NCBI GenBank assembly: GCA_934177995.1 | Contig: CAKPPW010000002.1 | Span: 1 to 64,000 of the forward strand | From: an uncultured Bacilli bacterium | GTDB taxonomy: Bacteria > Bacillota_I > Bacilli_A > RF39 > UBA660 | DNA length: 64,000 nt | Direction of reading: 5' to 3' | Part shown: positions 33,662 to 42,198 of the stretch, in pieces | Layout of the letters: each line of letters starts with the position of its first letter | How positions within the stretch are numbered: position 1 is the first letter of the stretch | Program-made: the position numbers and the translations under genes | Notes under the pieces: generated by a model | Databases searched by the model: none | Told to the model about the DNA's origin: nothing | What the model saw: only the letters and a program-made list of their open reading frames with translations

Positions 33662-34138
33662 ATGAAAAAAGTAGTATTTATAATTTTGTGTATGGCAGTT
33701 TTTATGCCGTTTGCAGTTGAAGCTAAGACTTGTGAGTATGGGATGCCATCACCACCAATATACTATAATGGAAATTGGGCTTATGGACAAGTAATAAATT
33801 TTAAGACGTCAGCATCATCATGTCTAGCTGATAATATGTATGTTTATTTTAGTAATGGTAATTATTTATCCACTTTTAATTTTACCATAGAGGCTTATTT
33901 AATGGAAAAAGATAAAGATCCTAATCCAGATGATAAAGCTAAACTATATTTTGGTTACAATTCAGGTTATAGTTTAATGAACTGGACTTTACAACAAAAA
34001 TTTGATGGTAATTTAGATAGTGCTGGAGATCAAACTTGTGAGTTGTATATGAAATTTAGATTAAAAGAGCCGTTAGCACATAATAATTTTGAATACCTTG
34101 ACAGCGATATGTTTAGATATACAATATGCATGGATTAA
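33662..34138 (+). CDS. Secreted four-cysteine protein A
   Basis: A 158-residue secreted protein; the signal peptide ends at VEA (about residue 20). Mature Cys lie in TCEYGMPSPP, ASSCLAD, GDQTCELYM and TICMD. The conserved frame CExG...P, SAxxC, VYFSN, YLMEx and GDQTCELYMxF is shared with the protein at 42345, so these define a paired family. I do not recognise it from databases. ATG 33662 is nine bases after GGAGGA; ATG 33653 is too close. It overlaps the membrane partner by 13 bp. Confidence 0.82.
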   Translation: MKKVVFIILCMAVFMPFAVEAKTCEYGMPSPPIYYNGNWAYGQVINFKTSASSCLADNMYVYFSNGNYLSTFNFTIEAYLMEKDKDPNPDDKAKLYFGYNSGYSLMNWTLQQKFDGNLDSAGDQTCELYMKFRLKEPLAHNNFEYLDSDMFRYTICMD

Positions 34139-34620
34139 AAAAAACTCGAAAAATTTGGATACTATTATCAATTTTATTTTTGATAATAGTATCATCATTA
34201 ATTGTTTTATTCAAAAAACCAATAAATAAAATGGAAAGTAATAACTTGGATACAAATGAAAAATTTAATAAAAAGGAACAAAAAATAGTAGATGCAGCTT
34301 ATAAAAAAATTGATAGTTCAGATTATTTTGACCATTCTAATTTAAAAAAAATTGAACTAGAGAGCTTGCAATTATATGGATATTATAAATCTCAAAGCAA
34401 TATTCTTTATATAAGGGTTAATTATAATTCAGAATGTAAAGATGGTACTTATAGTTGTGATAATCTTGCTAAAGATAAATCTTATAGCTTATCAAATAAT
34501 ATTCCATTTTATTTTTTTATTAAAGTAGATACAAATAATTATAATCATTTAGAGATAGTTGATGGAATATCAGCCAATATAAATTCTGATTGGATATCAG
34601 ATTCTAGTAAAATAGAGTAA
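34126..34620 (+). CDS. Membrane-anchored partner of secreted protein A
   Basis: 164 residues: a basic start, one membrane segment (about 10-28), and an extracellular polar domain with two Cys (NSECKDGTYSCDN). The start codon ATG 34126 lies within the end of the secreted gene, so the two are translationally coupled. The anchored domain could bind or neutralise its secreted neighbour, but no known immunity family is recognised. Confidence 0.7.
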   Translation: MHGLKKTRKIWILLSILFLIIVSSLIVLFKKPINKMESNNLDTNEKFNKKEQKIVDAAYKKIDSSDYFDHSNLKKIELESLQLYGYYKSQSNILYIRVNYNSECKDGTYSCDNLAKDKSYSLSNNIPFYFFIKVDTNNYNHLEIVDGISANINSDWISDSSKIE

Positions 34621-34682
34621 TATCATCAAATAAAGCAGCAATAGAAAATAATATATTTCAAAAATTAAATTAAAAAAATATA

Positions 34683-34711
34683 TTGACTAATATTTGATTA
34701 AATGTTAATAT
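34683..34711 (+). promoter_or_regulatory. Promoter P1 of a promoter-terminator leader
   Basis: TTGACT (34683-34688), 17 bp, TAATAT (34706-34711). The predicted start is near 34718, about 25 nt before a strong hairpin. It lies in the 380-bp non-coding gap 34621-35000. Confidence 0.7.
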
Positions 34712-34742
34712 TATTATGACAAATGAATACGGTGTATTTTCG

Positions 34743-34793
34743 GTGTTAATTATATATAGACCTTGGTTGGTTTTTTATAGTTAACACTTTTTT
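34743..34793 (+). terminator. Promoter-proximal terminator 1
   Basis: GTGTTAATTATA (34743 onwards) pairs with TATAGTTAACAC (34776-34787, one G.T), then six T. The preceding TACGGT...TCGGTGTTAATTA string is shared with terminator 2. The rest of the gap to 35001 holds no gene I can support. Confidence 0.75.
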
Positions 34794-35000
34794 ATTACCT
34801 AATATTTATTTTATATGTCCGGACTATAAATAAAATATGGTATTTATATCTATTGTGTTCAATTGTCAATCATTTTATTTGATATTATGATTGAAACGGA
34901 CTTGAATACGGTATTTTAAATCTTTCTATATATTAGATAAAAAATTTAATATTTAAGCAATTTTTTAATATTCTAACAAAAGCAGCAACAGGAGATCCAT

Positions 35001-35555
35001 ATGTATACAATGTACGAACCTACAGGGAATATAATAGGTTATATTCAACCTCATGATTTCTATGTTAGATATCTGGTTAGTAGCCCTAGTATGGATAATG
35101 TTCATAGAGTTGTGTTTAATGATGGTAAAGATGTTAAAATAGGTTATATAAGAGAACAGTATGTTTTACCTAGTATGACTTTAAATCCTACTGATGATGA
35201 AGCAGTAAAAGCATAAATATTGGTAGGTTATGAACCATTCACTTGTGTAGAATATGATCAAGCTTCTGATGAATATATACTGCATAAATGGAAAGATACA
35301 CCATCAAGAGAAATCTATATTAATAAACTAGTCCCTTATTTTAATGCCCAATGGTCTTATGTAGGGATGCTTAATAAAGGTGATTATATAAAAATAAATA
35401 GAGGTAATTTTATTAATCCAGGGTACACAAGACCATGGACAAATCGTATAGATGGAATTAAGAAAAAAGGTAGTATTTCATTTACTAGTTTTTCTGGTTA
35501 TGCAATTATTGGAATTGAGTACGCTAGTCAAGGATATGAAAGAGCTTGGTATTAG
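35001..35555 (+). pseudogene. Cargo gene split by an in-frame stop
   Basis: Two consecutive open stretches in the same frame, 35001-35216 and 35220-35555, are separated by TAA at 35214-35216, so they look like one interrupted gene of about 184 codons. ATG 35001 has CAGGAGA six bases upstream. The first part contains TGNIIGYIQPHDFYVR; the second, KGDYIKINRGNFINPGY and a possible SH3-like beta region. Alternatively there are two genes, the second starting at TTG 35220 without a good ribosome site. Not recognised further. The sequence GGAGATCCATATGTAT at its start recurs at 38970 in the DUF1906 gene. Confidence 0.6.
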
Positions 35556-35617
35556 AAAACTATCATTAGATATTATCAAGTATAATATAATATGATATAA
35601 TAGTTTTGGTGATTAAG

Positions 35618-35838
35618 CTGAAAATATAATTATACTTTTACTTTTGATATTATGTGTATGTGGATGTGAAAATAACAATCAATATACAGATTTTAAACAT
35701 TATGATTTAAGGAATTATGATATTACTAATAAATATTCCTATGTAGATGATGATTATATATATTATAATGGAAGTACTAGTATTTCTAGTTCAATTGAAG
35801 TTGTCAAATGTTCTAGAAATAGTTATAAATGTCAATAA
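35618..35838 (+). pseudogene. Degenerate small lipoprotein gene
   Basis: The reading frame (about 70 codons, ending at TAA 35836-35838) opens with a hydrophobic stretch ILLLLILCVCGC that ends in a lipobox-like CGC, and continues as a polar Tyr/Asp/Asn-rich domain. No ATG, GTG or TTG fits upstream of the signal. At 35618 the CTG (after GGTGATTAAG) is one base out of frame with the signal sequence, as if one A of an AAA run was lost. It may start at ATA 35626 or TTG 35644 instead, or be broken. Confidence 0.35.
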
Positions 35839-35870
35839 TAAAATACCAAACTAAAACTATTATCATGATT

Positions 35871-35909
35871 AATAAAGAAAATGCTTGATATGCATTTTCT
35901 TTATTTTAT
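35871..35909 (+). terminator. Strong terminator before the endolysin gene
   Basis: A perfect 14-bp stem, AATAAAGAAAATGC (35871-35884) with GCATTTTCTTTATT (35892-35905), then TTTA. Confidence 0.75.
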
Positions 35910-35921
35910 TTATAGGCGAGG

Positions 35922-36680
35922 ATGGTGATTAAAATTAAACTTGTAACTAAAATATTTAAAAGAAATGATTGGTATGTAACTTCACCTTTTGGAAGTAGAA
36001 ATCCAATTAAAACTAAAAAAGGTATAACCACCAGCTTTCATAATGGATGCGATTATGGAACTAATGGAGAAAAGTGGGGACAATATGCTTTAGAAAATGG
36101 CAAAATTTTATCTTGTGGAATCGCTTCTGATGGAGCTAAATATATATGGGTAAATTATCCAAGAATCAATAAAAAAATTTTGCACTACCATTTAGATAGT
36201 ATTTGTGTAAAAACGGGGCAAGAAGTTCATGAGGGATTATTACTTGGCTATACAGGTTCAACTGGTATGGCTACAGGAATTCATTTACATTTAGGAATGA
36301 AAAATAGTAATGGTGGAGACTATGAAGATCCACATAATTATGATTACCAGTTAAATAACATTAATCATTCTGAGACATCTAAAATGGATTTAATAAAAAT
36401 TGCTTATGAAGTAATTGCAGGGAAATATGGTAATGGAAAGACTAGAATTGATAAACTTACTAATATGGGATATAATGCAAGTGATGTTCAAAAGATAGTA
36501 AATGAAATAAAAAATAAAGAGCTAAAACGGACAAATTTTTACATAGTAAAAAAAGATGATACTCTAATAAAAATAGCTAAAAAATTTGGAACAACATGGG
36601 AAAAATTATATGAATTAAATAGAGACATTATAGGTAATGATCCTGATTTAATTAAAATAGGTCAAATATTGAAATACTAG
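35922..36680 (+). CDS. M23 peptidase-CW_7-LysM endolysin
   Basis: 252 residues without a signal peptide. The N-terminal domain is an M23 (LytM-like) metallo-endopeptidase, with HNGCDYG (zinc His and Asp, about residue 41), HYHL and HLHLG (about 120). A CW_7/Cpl-7 domain (about 155-197, EVIAGKYGNGKTRIDKLTNMGY) and a C-terminal LysM (about 205-250, YIVKKDDTLIKIAKKFGTTWEKL) follow. Without its own signal it needs a holin or the conjugation machine; a holin gene is adjacent. It could cleave peptide cross-links of neighbours or of the host wall. Start candidates are ATG 35922, GTG 35925 and ATT 35934; GAGG lies just before the ATG. Confidence 0.88.
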   Translation: MVIKIKLVTKIFKRNDWYVTSPFGSRNPIKTKKGITTSFHNGCDYGTNGEKWGQYALENGKILSCGIASDGAKYIWVNYPRINKKILHYHLDSICVKTGQEVHEGLLLGYTGSTGMATGIHLHLGMKNSNGGDYEDPHNYDYQLNNINHSETSKMDLIKIAYEVIAGKYGNGKTRIDKLTNMGYNASDVQKIVNEIKNKELKRTNFYIVKKDDTLIKIAKKFGTTWEKLYELNRDIIGNDPDLIKIGQILKY

Positions 36681-36697
36681 TAAAAAAAATTTATAAT
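36669..36697 (+). promoter_or_regulatory. Promoter P2 overlapping the end of the endolysin gene
   Basis: TTGAAA (36669-36674), 17 bp, TATAAT (36692-36697). The predicted start is near 36704, nine bases before terminator 2. Confidence 0.65.
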
Positions 36698-36712
36698 TAC
36701 GGTAATTTATTC

Positions 36713-36758
36713 GGTGTTAATTAGTATATAATTTTTTATATTGATTAACACCTTTTTT
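36713..36758 (+). terminator. Promoter-proximal terminator 2
   Basis: GGTGTTAAT (36713-36721) pairs with ATTAACACC (36744-36752), then TTTTTT. It shares TCGGTGTTAATTA and TTAACAC...TTTTTTAT with terminator 1. Confidence 0.78.
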
Positions 36759-36813
36759 ATATTTGTTAAAGAGTAGATGTTTTAAGTCAATTTTATAAAG
36801 AGAGGGGAAGAAA

Positions 36814-37248
36814 ATGAAACAAGTTCTTGATAAAATAATTAGTTTTTTGTTATATTTTTTGCTTTTTCTATTTGGAAGTTTTGATTTTATGTTAAAAACT
36901 TTATTGTCTTTAATGTTTATAGATTATATAACAGGTGTAAGTAGAGCATTTATTACAAAAAAGGTTAATAGCAGTATAGGAGGTAAAGGAATTATAAAAA
37001 AAGCAGTATACTTATGTGTTGTTGCAGTAGCAGTAATATTAGACAATTTATTGGAAGTAAACGGAGGTTTAAGAGCTTTAATTATATATTCATTTATTTT
37101 TAACGAAATGTTATCAATTTTAGAAAATAGTAGTGCTATGGGAATCAAAGTTCCTAATATTTTATATAAATCACTTGAAAAATTAAATAAAGATCAAAAT
37201 GAAAATGATAAAGAAATAGTAAAAAGTGAAGAATCAAAGCATAAATAA
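36814..37248 (+). CDS. Phage-type holin (Phage_holin_4-like)
   Basis: 144 residues with three to four predicted membrane segments and the family stretch LMFIDYITGVSRAFITKKVNSSIGG-type loop after the first two. The C-terminal tail is hydrophilic and charged (Lys/Glu-rich). Proteins of this family release endolysins or toxins across the membrane. ATG 36814 follows AGAGAGGGGA. Its place directly after the endolysin, under its own promoter-terminator leader, supports a lysis function. Confidence 0.85.
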   Translation: MKQVLDKIISFLLYFLLFLFGSFDFMLKTLLSLMFIDYITGVSRAFITKKVNSSIGGKGIIKKAVYLCVVAVAVILDNLLEVNGGLRALIIYSFIFNEMLSILENSSAMGIKVPNILYKSLEKLNKDQNENDKEIVKSEESKHK

Positions 37249-37370
37249 TGTTGCTAATACTTTAGCAGTGTATAAAAAAGTCGAATTTTATTGTATAATA
37301 TCTATGATAGCAAGGCAAAAATGCCAAGTATTTATATTAAGAAATGTGATGGTGAAATAATAATAAAAAG

Positions 37371-37440
37371 AAACTAGTTAAGTAGTAAGAAGTAAAAAGT
37401 AGTATAATACACTTTCTATTCTTACTGTAGATACTAGTTT
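37371..37440 (+). other. Long imperfect hairpin in a non-coding gap
   Basis: The gap 37249-37710 holds no gene I can support. Two arms of about 33 nt, beginning AAACTAGT and ending ACTAGTTT, are largely complementary, with GTAAGAA/TTCTTAC in the middle. A TATAAT (37294-37299) lies upstream. It may be part of a structured leader RNA or small RNA. Confidence 0.45.
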
Positions 37441-37569
37441 ATATATGCAAAAAAATTGTGTAGTATTTATTTTTTGCTTTATATGAATTGCTTTTATGGA
37501 GCGATTATTATGGAACTAGAAAAGTATTATACATATTTTTTAGTAAGAAAAGATAGTATATTAAATCAT

Positions 37570-37620
37570 AAAAAGACTATATTCTTTGCTCTAAAGGCTA
37601 ATAAGAAATATAGTCTTTTT
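37570..37620. terminator. Long terminator-like hairpin
   Basis: AAAAAGACTATATTCTT pairs with AAGAAATATAGTCTTTTT with one bulge. A- and T-runs on both sides allow termination in either direction. Confidence 0.6.
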
Positions 37621-37665
37621 CAATTTATAAAAATACTTTTTCTTAGGGCAAGAAGTCCTCCCGTT

Positions 37666-37703
37666 CCTATCAATTTAATAAAAAATTTAAATTGATAGGA
37701 GGA
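37666..37703 (+). promoter_or_regulatory. Hairpin overlapping a ribosome-binding site
   Basis: CCTATCAATTTAA (37666-37678) pairs with TTAAATTGATAGG (37687-37699). The last bases AGG start the AGGAGG ribosome site of the next gene, and a TCCTCC six bases upstream is a competing partner. It could gate translation of the sigma-like factor. Confidence 0.55.
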
Positions 37704-37710
37704 AGAAATT

Positions 37711-38187
37711 ATGGGTAAGTTCCCAAAAAGAAGAAAAAGTAAGGATAATCCGTATACACTTGGATTTGATGAAATAAAAAAGACTTATACTATTTCATTT
37801 AAAGATGTGAATAACATTATTCAAGTGATTGAAATAAATGAATTGTTATATAAAGAGTTCAATAAGTTTGAATTAGAAGATTTATCTGAAATGAATGAAT
37901 ATGATAATCATATTGAGCACTCAGAACTTTATGAAGAAACTTTATATAAAAGATCTTTTAATAAAGATATATCAATAGAAGACAATATTGAAACTAAATT
38001 AATGGTAGAACTATTAAACATTTTTATAGAAGAATTACCAACTATACAAAAAAATAGATTAAAAAAGTATTATATAGAACACAAAACATATGAAAAAATA
38101 GCAATAGAAGAAGGATGCACAAAAAGAGCAGTAAAATTTAGTATAGATATTGCAATTCAAAAATTATCAAAAAAATTTAAAAATTAG
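37711..38187 (+). CDS. Sigma-70 region 4-like factor
   Basis: 158 residues. The C-terminal 70 match the region 4 / conjugative-transposon helix-turn-helix domain: LNIFIEELPTIQKNRLKKYYIEHKTYEKIAIEEGCTKRAVKFSIDIAIQKL, with the recognition helix at TKRAVKFSI. The N-terminal half is acidic and Tyr/Glu-rich, and has no region 2. Such proteins typically activate element transcription. Its ribosome site is inside a hairpin. It could be a second regulator of the cargo operons. Confidence 0.8.
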   Translation: MGKFPKRRKSKDNPYTLGFDEIKKTYTISFKDVNNIIQVIEINELLYKEFNKFELEDLSEMNEYDNHIEHSELYEETLYKRSFNKDISIEDNIETKLMVELLNIFIEELPTIQKNRLKKYYIEHKTYEKIAIEEGCTKRAVKFSIDIAIQKLSKKFKN

Positions 38188-38216
38188 ACTACACAAAACA
38201 TATTTAAGTTAGGAAA

Positions 38217-38248
38217 CAAGTGAAAGGGATATAATACTCTTTCACTTG
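38217..38248. terminator. Hairpin after the sigma-like gene
   Basis: CAAGTGAAAG pairs with CTTTCACTTG across a 12-nt loop; there is no T-tract, so its role is uncertain. Confidence 0.4.
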
Positions 38249-38308
38249 CTATCCAAAAATTTTATAAGCTAATTTTAAAAGATTTAGTGTTTAATAGTCA
38301 AAATCATA

Positions 38309-38494
38309 ATGAAAAAATTTACAGTAGAAATAAATCAACTAAAATCACTTTCTTTTGAAGTAAATGCAAAAAACAAAAAAAGTGCAAGACAAATGATTAC
38401 CGATTTTATCAATAAAGTAGATTTAAACAATTTGAATTTAAATTGCTTAAAAAAAGAAAATGTTAAAGTGGTTGTAAATAGGTTAAGAAAATAA
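38309..38494 (+). CDS. Small hypothetical protein (DpnD/PcfM-like size)
   Basis: 61 residues: beta strand (KKFTVEINQLKSLSFEVNA) then two helices. The layout is similar to short ICE proteins of the DpnD/PcfM type, but the match is weak. The ribosome site is poor. It lies 18 bp upstream of the next gene. Confidence 0.5.
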   Translation: MKKFTVEINQLKSLSFEVNAKNKKSARQMITDFINKVDLNNLNLNCLKKENVKVVVNRLRK

Positions 38495-38512
38495 AAGAAC
38501 GGAGATGAAAAA

Positions 38513-38848
38513 ATGGCATATGTAAAAAGAGTACCACCAATTAAGTTAATTCTTACAAAGAAAGAATATAACACTCTTATAGGTATTTTAACAAAAAATG
38601 TGGATGAAAATAATGATGCAACAGCTAGAGAATTATCAATTAATACTAAAGAAAAATTATTAAAATATAGTATACCACATGAATTAAATGAGAACGATGT
38701 AGAGATTGATGTAAGATTATATTTAAATGAGGCAGCAGATATTATAACTGAGTTATTATTATATAATGTAAAAAGAATTAACGAGATAAATTATTATGAA
38801 GTTTTGATAAAAGTTAGAGAATCATTTGTAAATCATACTGACGATTAA
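38513..38848 (+). CDS. Hypothetical helical protein
   Basis: 111 residues, mostly helical, with ILTKNVDENNDATARELSIN in the first half and RLYLNEAADIITELLLYNVK later. ATG 38513 follows CGGAGATG. The family is not recognised. It lies upstream of the DUF1906 gene in the same direction. Confidence 0.65.
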   Translation: MAYVKRVPPIKLILTKKEYNTLIGILTKNVDENNDATARELSINTKEKLLKYSIPHELNENDVEIDVRLYLNEAADIITELLLYNVKRINEINYYEVLIKVRESFVNHTDD

Positions 38849-38947
38849 ATTAGTATTAAATCTTTTAAAAATGTAATTAAAAATTTGGAAAGCTTAGATG
38901 TACTAAAAATTTGCATTAAAAATTTAATATTTAAGGAGATGAAAAAA

Positions 38948-41371
38948 ATGGCAAATAATGAAGTAGTAGGAGATCCATATGTATTTTATACACAAAAATG
39001 GTTAAATGATACTTATGGAAATGACAGTAGATTTAATACTGTTACAGAAAATGGTAAAACAGGATGGGCTACCATTTATGCTTTAACAAGAGCATTACAA
39101 ATTGAATTAGGAATTCAATCAACAGCTGATAATTTTGGAAATGGAACACAAAAAGCATTTAAAACTCAATATCCTAATGGTGTACAGCAACAATCATCAG
39201 ATGATAAAACAAAGAAGAACATTTATGGAATCATCCAAGGAGCACTATTATGCAAAGGATATGCAATAGGTGCTAACACACCTACCTGTAATTTTTACGG
39301 AGGAACAGGTGGCGCAATAAAGAAATTAAAAGCAGATGCAGGATTAACAGATACAAGTTCGACAGTAACATTGAATATAATGAAAGCATTATTATCAATG
39401 GATTATTTTTATTCTTATGATACATCAACAAGAACTCAAAATATTATTAGTATGCAAAGATATCTAAATAGAAATTATGAAGCATATATTGGAATTAGAC
39501 CTTGTGATGGAGTATATTCTCGTAGAACAAGTCAAGCATTGATATATGCAATTCAGGCAGAAGAGTGTATGCCTACTTCAGTAGCTAATGGTAACTGTGG
39601 ACCATCTACAAAGCGTTGTCTACCAACATTATCAGTAACTGGATCATCATCAGGAACTAGTTATAAGGGACAAGCATATTCAACTGCTAGTTTAAATAAA
39701 TTTAAAACTTTAGCAAATATAGCATTATATTTTAATGGATTTGGTTCAGGAGAATTAACATCTAATTTAGACGAAAATACTATAACAAGTTTTCAAACTA
39801 AGTACTCTATTTTAGCGACTGGGAAAATAGATTATACAACATGGTTATCTCTATTAATTAGCTGTGGAGATACAGATAGAAGTGCTAGTGCATGTGATTG
39901 TGCTACTATTTTAACACCAGCAAAAGCAAAAACTTTGTATGATAATGGTTATCTTCGAGTTGGAAGATACTTATCTGGATATATTGCAAGTGGAGCAAGT
40001 AAAGCATTAACAAAAAAAGAATTGCAAATTGCTGCTGACGCAGGATTATATATTTTCCCAATTCATCAATCAAGTGCTAACAAGGTTTCATATTTTACAA
40101 CTGCAAATGCAGTAAAAGATGTAGACAGTGCTTTTGAACATGCAAATGCACTAGGTATGCCTAGTGATACTAGTATTTATTTTGCAGTCGATTGTGATCC
40201 TTTAGATACAGAAATAACCTCTAATATTATTCCATATTTTACAACAATAAATAATATAATGAAAAGTAAGTATAATAATAAATACCCTGTTAGTATATAT
40301 GGAACAAGAAATGTTTGTACGAGAGTTAGTAATAAAGGCTTAGCAAAATACAGTTTTGTTAGTGATATGTCAACAGGATTTAGTGGAAATTTAGGATTTC
40401 CTATTCCAGATAATTGGGCATTTGACCAATTTGCAACCGTTACTGTTGGATCTGGAGATGGTAAGATTGAAATTGATAAAGATGCAATGTCTGGTAGGGA
40501 TCTTGGATTAATAGGTGATTTATATTTAAAGGATTATGGGAAGGTATATTATAATTTAGTTGATATGTATAATTTAGCATTAGATTATACTAATAACAAT
40601 GAAGAAAAAAGTAATTTATTAGTTTTACAATATCTCAGAAAGGGACGCTATGGTGATACATCTATTTTTTGTGGTGATTCATTATCGGGAGATGCCTCAA
40701 TTATTAAGTGGGAAATTGTAGCTGGTACTATAGACAAAGGATATTGTAATTTAGTAGACAGCAAATTATATAATTTGAATTTTGATTTTGTGGATTCATC
40801 TGTAAATCCTACTACATCACATGATTTACCACACTTGGCAGCTACTCTAAATTCGTTGCTATACCAAATTGGAAATGATGATTTAAGAGGTTTCGATGAA
40901 TTAGTTGATTGTTACTCTGGATGGGCAGGAGATACAATTTCGTATGCAGATTCAATTCAAAAAGCCGTGAAAGATGGATTAACTACTGATTATGTTAAAT
41001 GGGCGAAAGATAATATTTGTACCCCAAACGAAGCACATTTTAACCTTCAAGATTATATTGATGATATTGATGCATATAATTTATACCATATGATTAAATT
41101 TAAAGGGTATACTCTGCCAGAAGCGTTTTACTTTTATTATGTTTTATCATCATTAGAAACTCATAAATATGAGTATGAGAAAAGAGCAAGCAGATTTTTA
41201 AATTATATGTCAACATCTCATTTCATTGATCTTTGTGAGTTAATAAATTCTGATGAAACTCCTATAAAACAGTTAAAGAGAACATTAAGTAAAGCTGAAC
41301 AAAAATATATTGATGCAGCAATAGATGCATTTAAATCATTTATATTCAAGGAATATGTAGAAGGAAGATAA
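38948..41371 (+). CDS. DUF1906 glycoside-hydrolase-like protein, candidate lytic effector
   Basis: 807 residues with no signal peptide. Two or three N-terminal peptidoglycan-binding-like repeats (about 1-300, several CNFYGG/RPCDGVYSRRTSQAL motifs) precede a DUF1906 domain of GH25-like fold (about 318-520), with GYLRVGRYLSGY, YFAVDCDPLD, PVSIYGT and NWAFDQFA. The C-terminal 260 residues are unassigned: helical, with SHDLPHLAATLNSLLYQ and a GYTLPEAFYFYYVLSSLE stretch. ATG 38948 is nine bases after AAGGAG; ATG 38939 is an alternative. With the nearby endolysin and holin it forms a lysis-type set. A wall-degrading toxin is one possible reading. Confidence 0.8.
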   Translation: MANNEVVGDPYVFYTQKWLNDTYGNDSRFNTVTENGKTGWATIYALTRALQIELGIQSTADNFGNGTQKAFKTQYPNGVQQQSSDDKTKKNIYGIIQGALLCKGYAIGANTPTCNFYGGTGGAIKKLKADAGLTDTSSTVTLNIMKALLSMDYFYSYDTSTRTQNIISMQRYLNRNYEAYIGIRPCDGVYSRRTSQALIYAIQAEECMPTSVANGNCGPSTKRCLPTLSVTGSSSGTSYKGQAYSTASLNKFKTLANIALYFNGFGSGELTSNLDENTITSFQTKYSILATGKIDYTTWLSLLISCGDTDRSASACDCATILTPAKAKTLYDNGYLRVGRYLSGYIASGASKALTKKELQIAADAGLYIFPIHQSSANKVSYFTTANAVKDVDSAFEHANALGMPSDTSIYFAVDCDPLDTEITSNIIPYFTTINNIMKSKYNNKYPVSIYGTRNVCTRVSNKGLAKYSFVSDMSTGFSGNLGFPIPDNWAFDQFATVTVGSGDGKIEIDKDAMSGRDLGLIGDLYLKDYGKVYYNLVDMYNLALDYTNNNEEKSNLLVLQYLRKGRYGDTSIFCGDSLSGDASIIKWEIVAGTIDKGYCNLVDSKLYNLNFDFVDSSVNPTTSHDLPHLAATLNSLLYQIGNDDLRGFDELVDCYSGWAGDTISYADSIQKAVKDGLTTDYVKWAKDNICTPNEAHFNLQDYIDDIDAYNLYHMIKFKGYTLPEAFYFYYVLSSLETHKYEYEKRASRFLNYMSTSHFIDLCELINSDETPIKQLKRTLSKAEQKYIDAAIDAFKSFIFKEYVEGR

Positions 41372-41384
41372 AATATAACTAAGG

Positions 41385-41422
41385 ATAGTTAATTGATTAA
41401 ATTAATCAATTAACTATTTTTT
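41385..41422 (+). terminator. Terminator after the DUF1906 gene
   Basis: A 16-bp perfect stem, ATAGTTAATTGATTAA with TTAATCAATTAACTAT around one A, followed by TTTTT. Confidence 0.85.
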
Positions 41423-41449
41423 ATGGTATAATATTAGTGGTGAGCAATT

Positions 41450-42124
41450 ATGTTAAACTTTTCAAAAAAATATATTGCTGTTATTATATTGAGTATAATT
41501 ATTTTTCTTACATTATATTTTTGTTGGATATTTTTGTTAAAAAAAGAATACAACTATAAAAGTGGGGAAATTAGAATTTATCAATATAATGATAAAATAA
41601 AAGTATCTGATTTAGATTCTCTCTTTTTGGATTCTTTAAATGTAAATAATAATTATTTGTCTTTTTATGATGATGCGATTATTCAAATAAATAAAAATGA
41701 CCTTCGTAAGCGTGCCATTGGAGAAGTATCAGTATTTGCTAAATATGATTCTATAGAAAATTTAGTTCTATTTTTAAAGGAAAATGGAGTAGAAATTCAA
41801 TCTAATCTAATATTAGAAAATCGAAGAATAATTATATATAGCAATGGAAAAACAGTGTGTATTTTATTTTTTGAATCTGATAATAAAGTTAGATTAAATT
41901 TTAGGACAGAATTACCATATAAAATATCCAATATGTACACAAGTGATGATGAATTTGAAAATTATTTTTTAAAAATAAATGCAAAAACTCACTTATCAAT
42001 AAAAGAACAATTAAAATATAATTTTATAAAGATAGCCATTGTAATAGTTTGCTTTAATTTAATTTGTTTGGTATTTCTTACATTAAAAGAATTAATAATA
42101 ATAAAAAAGTGTAAAAAAAAGTAA
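41450..42124 (+). CDS. Two-pass membrane protein of unknown function
   Basis: 224 residues with membrane segments near 7-30 and 190-215, and a soluble middle domain between them that is probably extracytoplasmic. Contains RIYQYNDKIKVSDLDSLFLD and RKRAIGEVSVFAKYD. The family is not recognised. A TGGTATAAT extended -10 at about 41426-41434 and a GTGGTGAG site precede the ATG. Confidence 0.7.
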   Translation: MLNFSKKYIAVIILSIIIFLTLYFCWIFLLKKEYNYKSGEIRIYQYNDKIKVSDLDSLFLDSLNVNNNYLSFYDDAIIQINKNDLRKRAIGEVSVFAKYDSIENLVLFLKENGVEIQSNLILENRRIIIYSNGKTVCILFFESDNKVRLNFRTELPYKISNMYTSDDEFENYFLKINAKTHLSIKEQLKYNFIKIAIVIVCFNLICLVFLTLKELIIIKKCKKK

Positions 42125-42136
42125 TAATTTGTCTAT

Positions 42137-42166
42137 TTGCTATTTTCTTTTATCAGAATATATGAT
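42137..42166 (+). promoter_or_regulatory. Promoter P3 of a promoter-terminator leader
   Basis: TTGCTA (42137-42142), 18 bp, TATGAT (42161-42166); a weaker -10 TATTAT follows at 42166-42171. The predicted start is near 42173, about 26 nt before terminator 3. Confidence 0.5.
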
Positions 42167-42198
42167 ATTATGATGATGAGAAATATAGTGATGAATAT

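Noticed and set aside
34621..35000. A missed gene in the 380-bp gap
   Set aside because: All frames are broken by stops; only a promoter, a terminator and A/T-rich sequence are seen.
37510..37695. Possible 61-residue protein MELEKYYTY... in the gap before the sigma-like gene
   Set aside because: The frame runs across two perfect hairpins, has a poor ribosome site and no coding-like composition; the RNA structures explain the sequence better.
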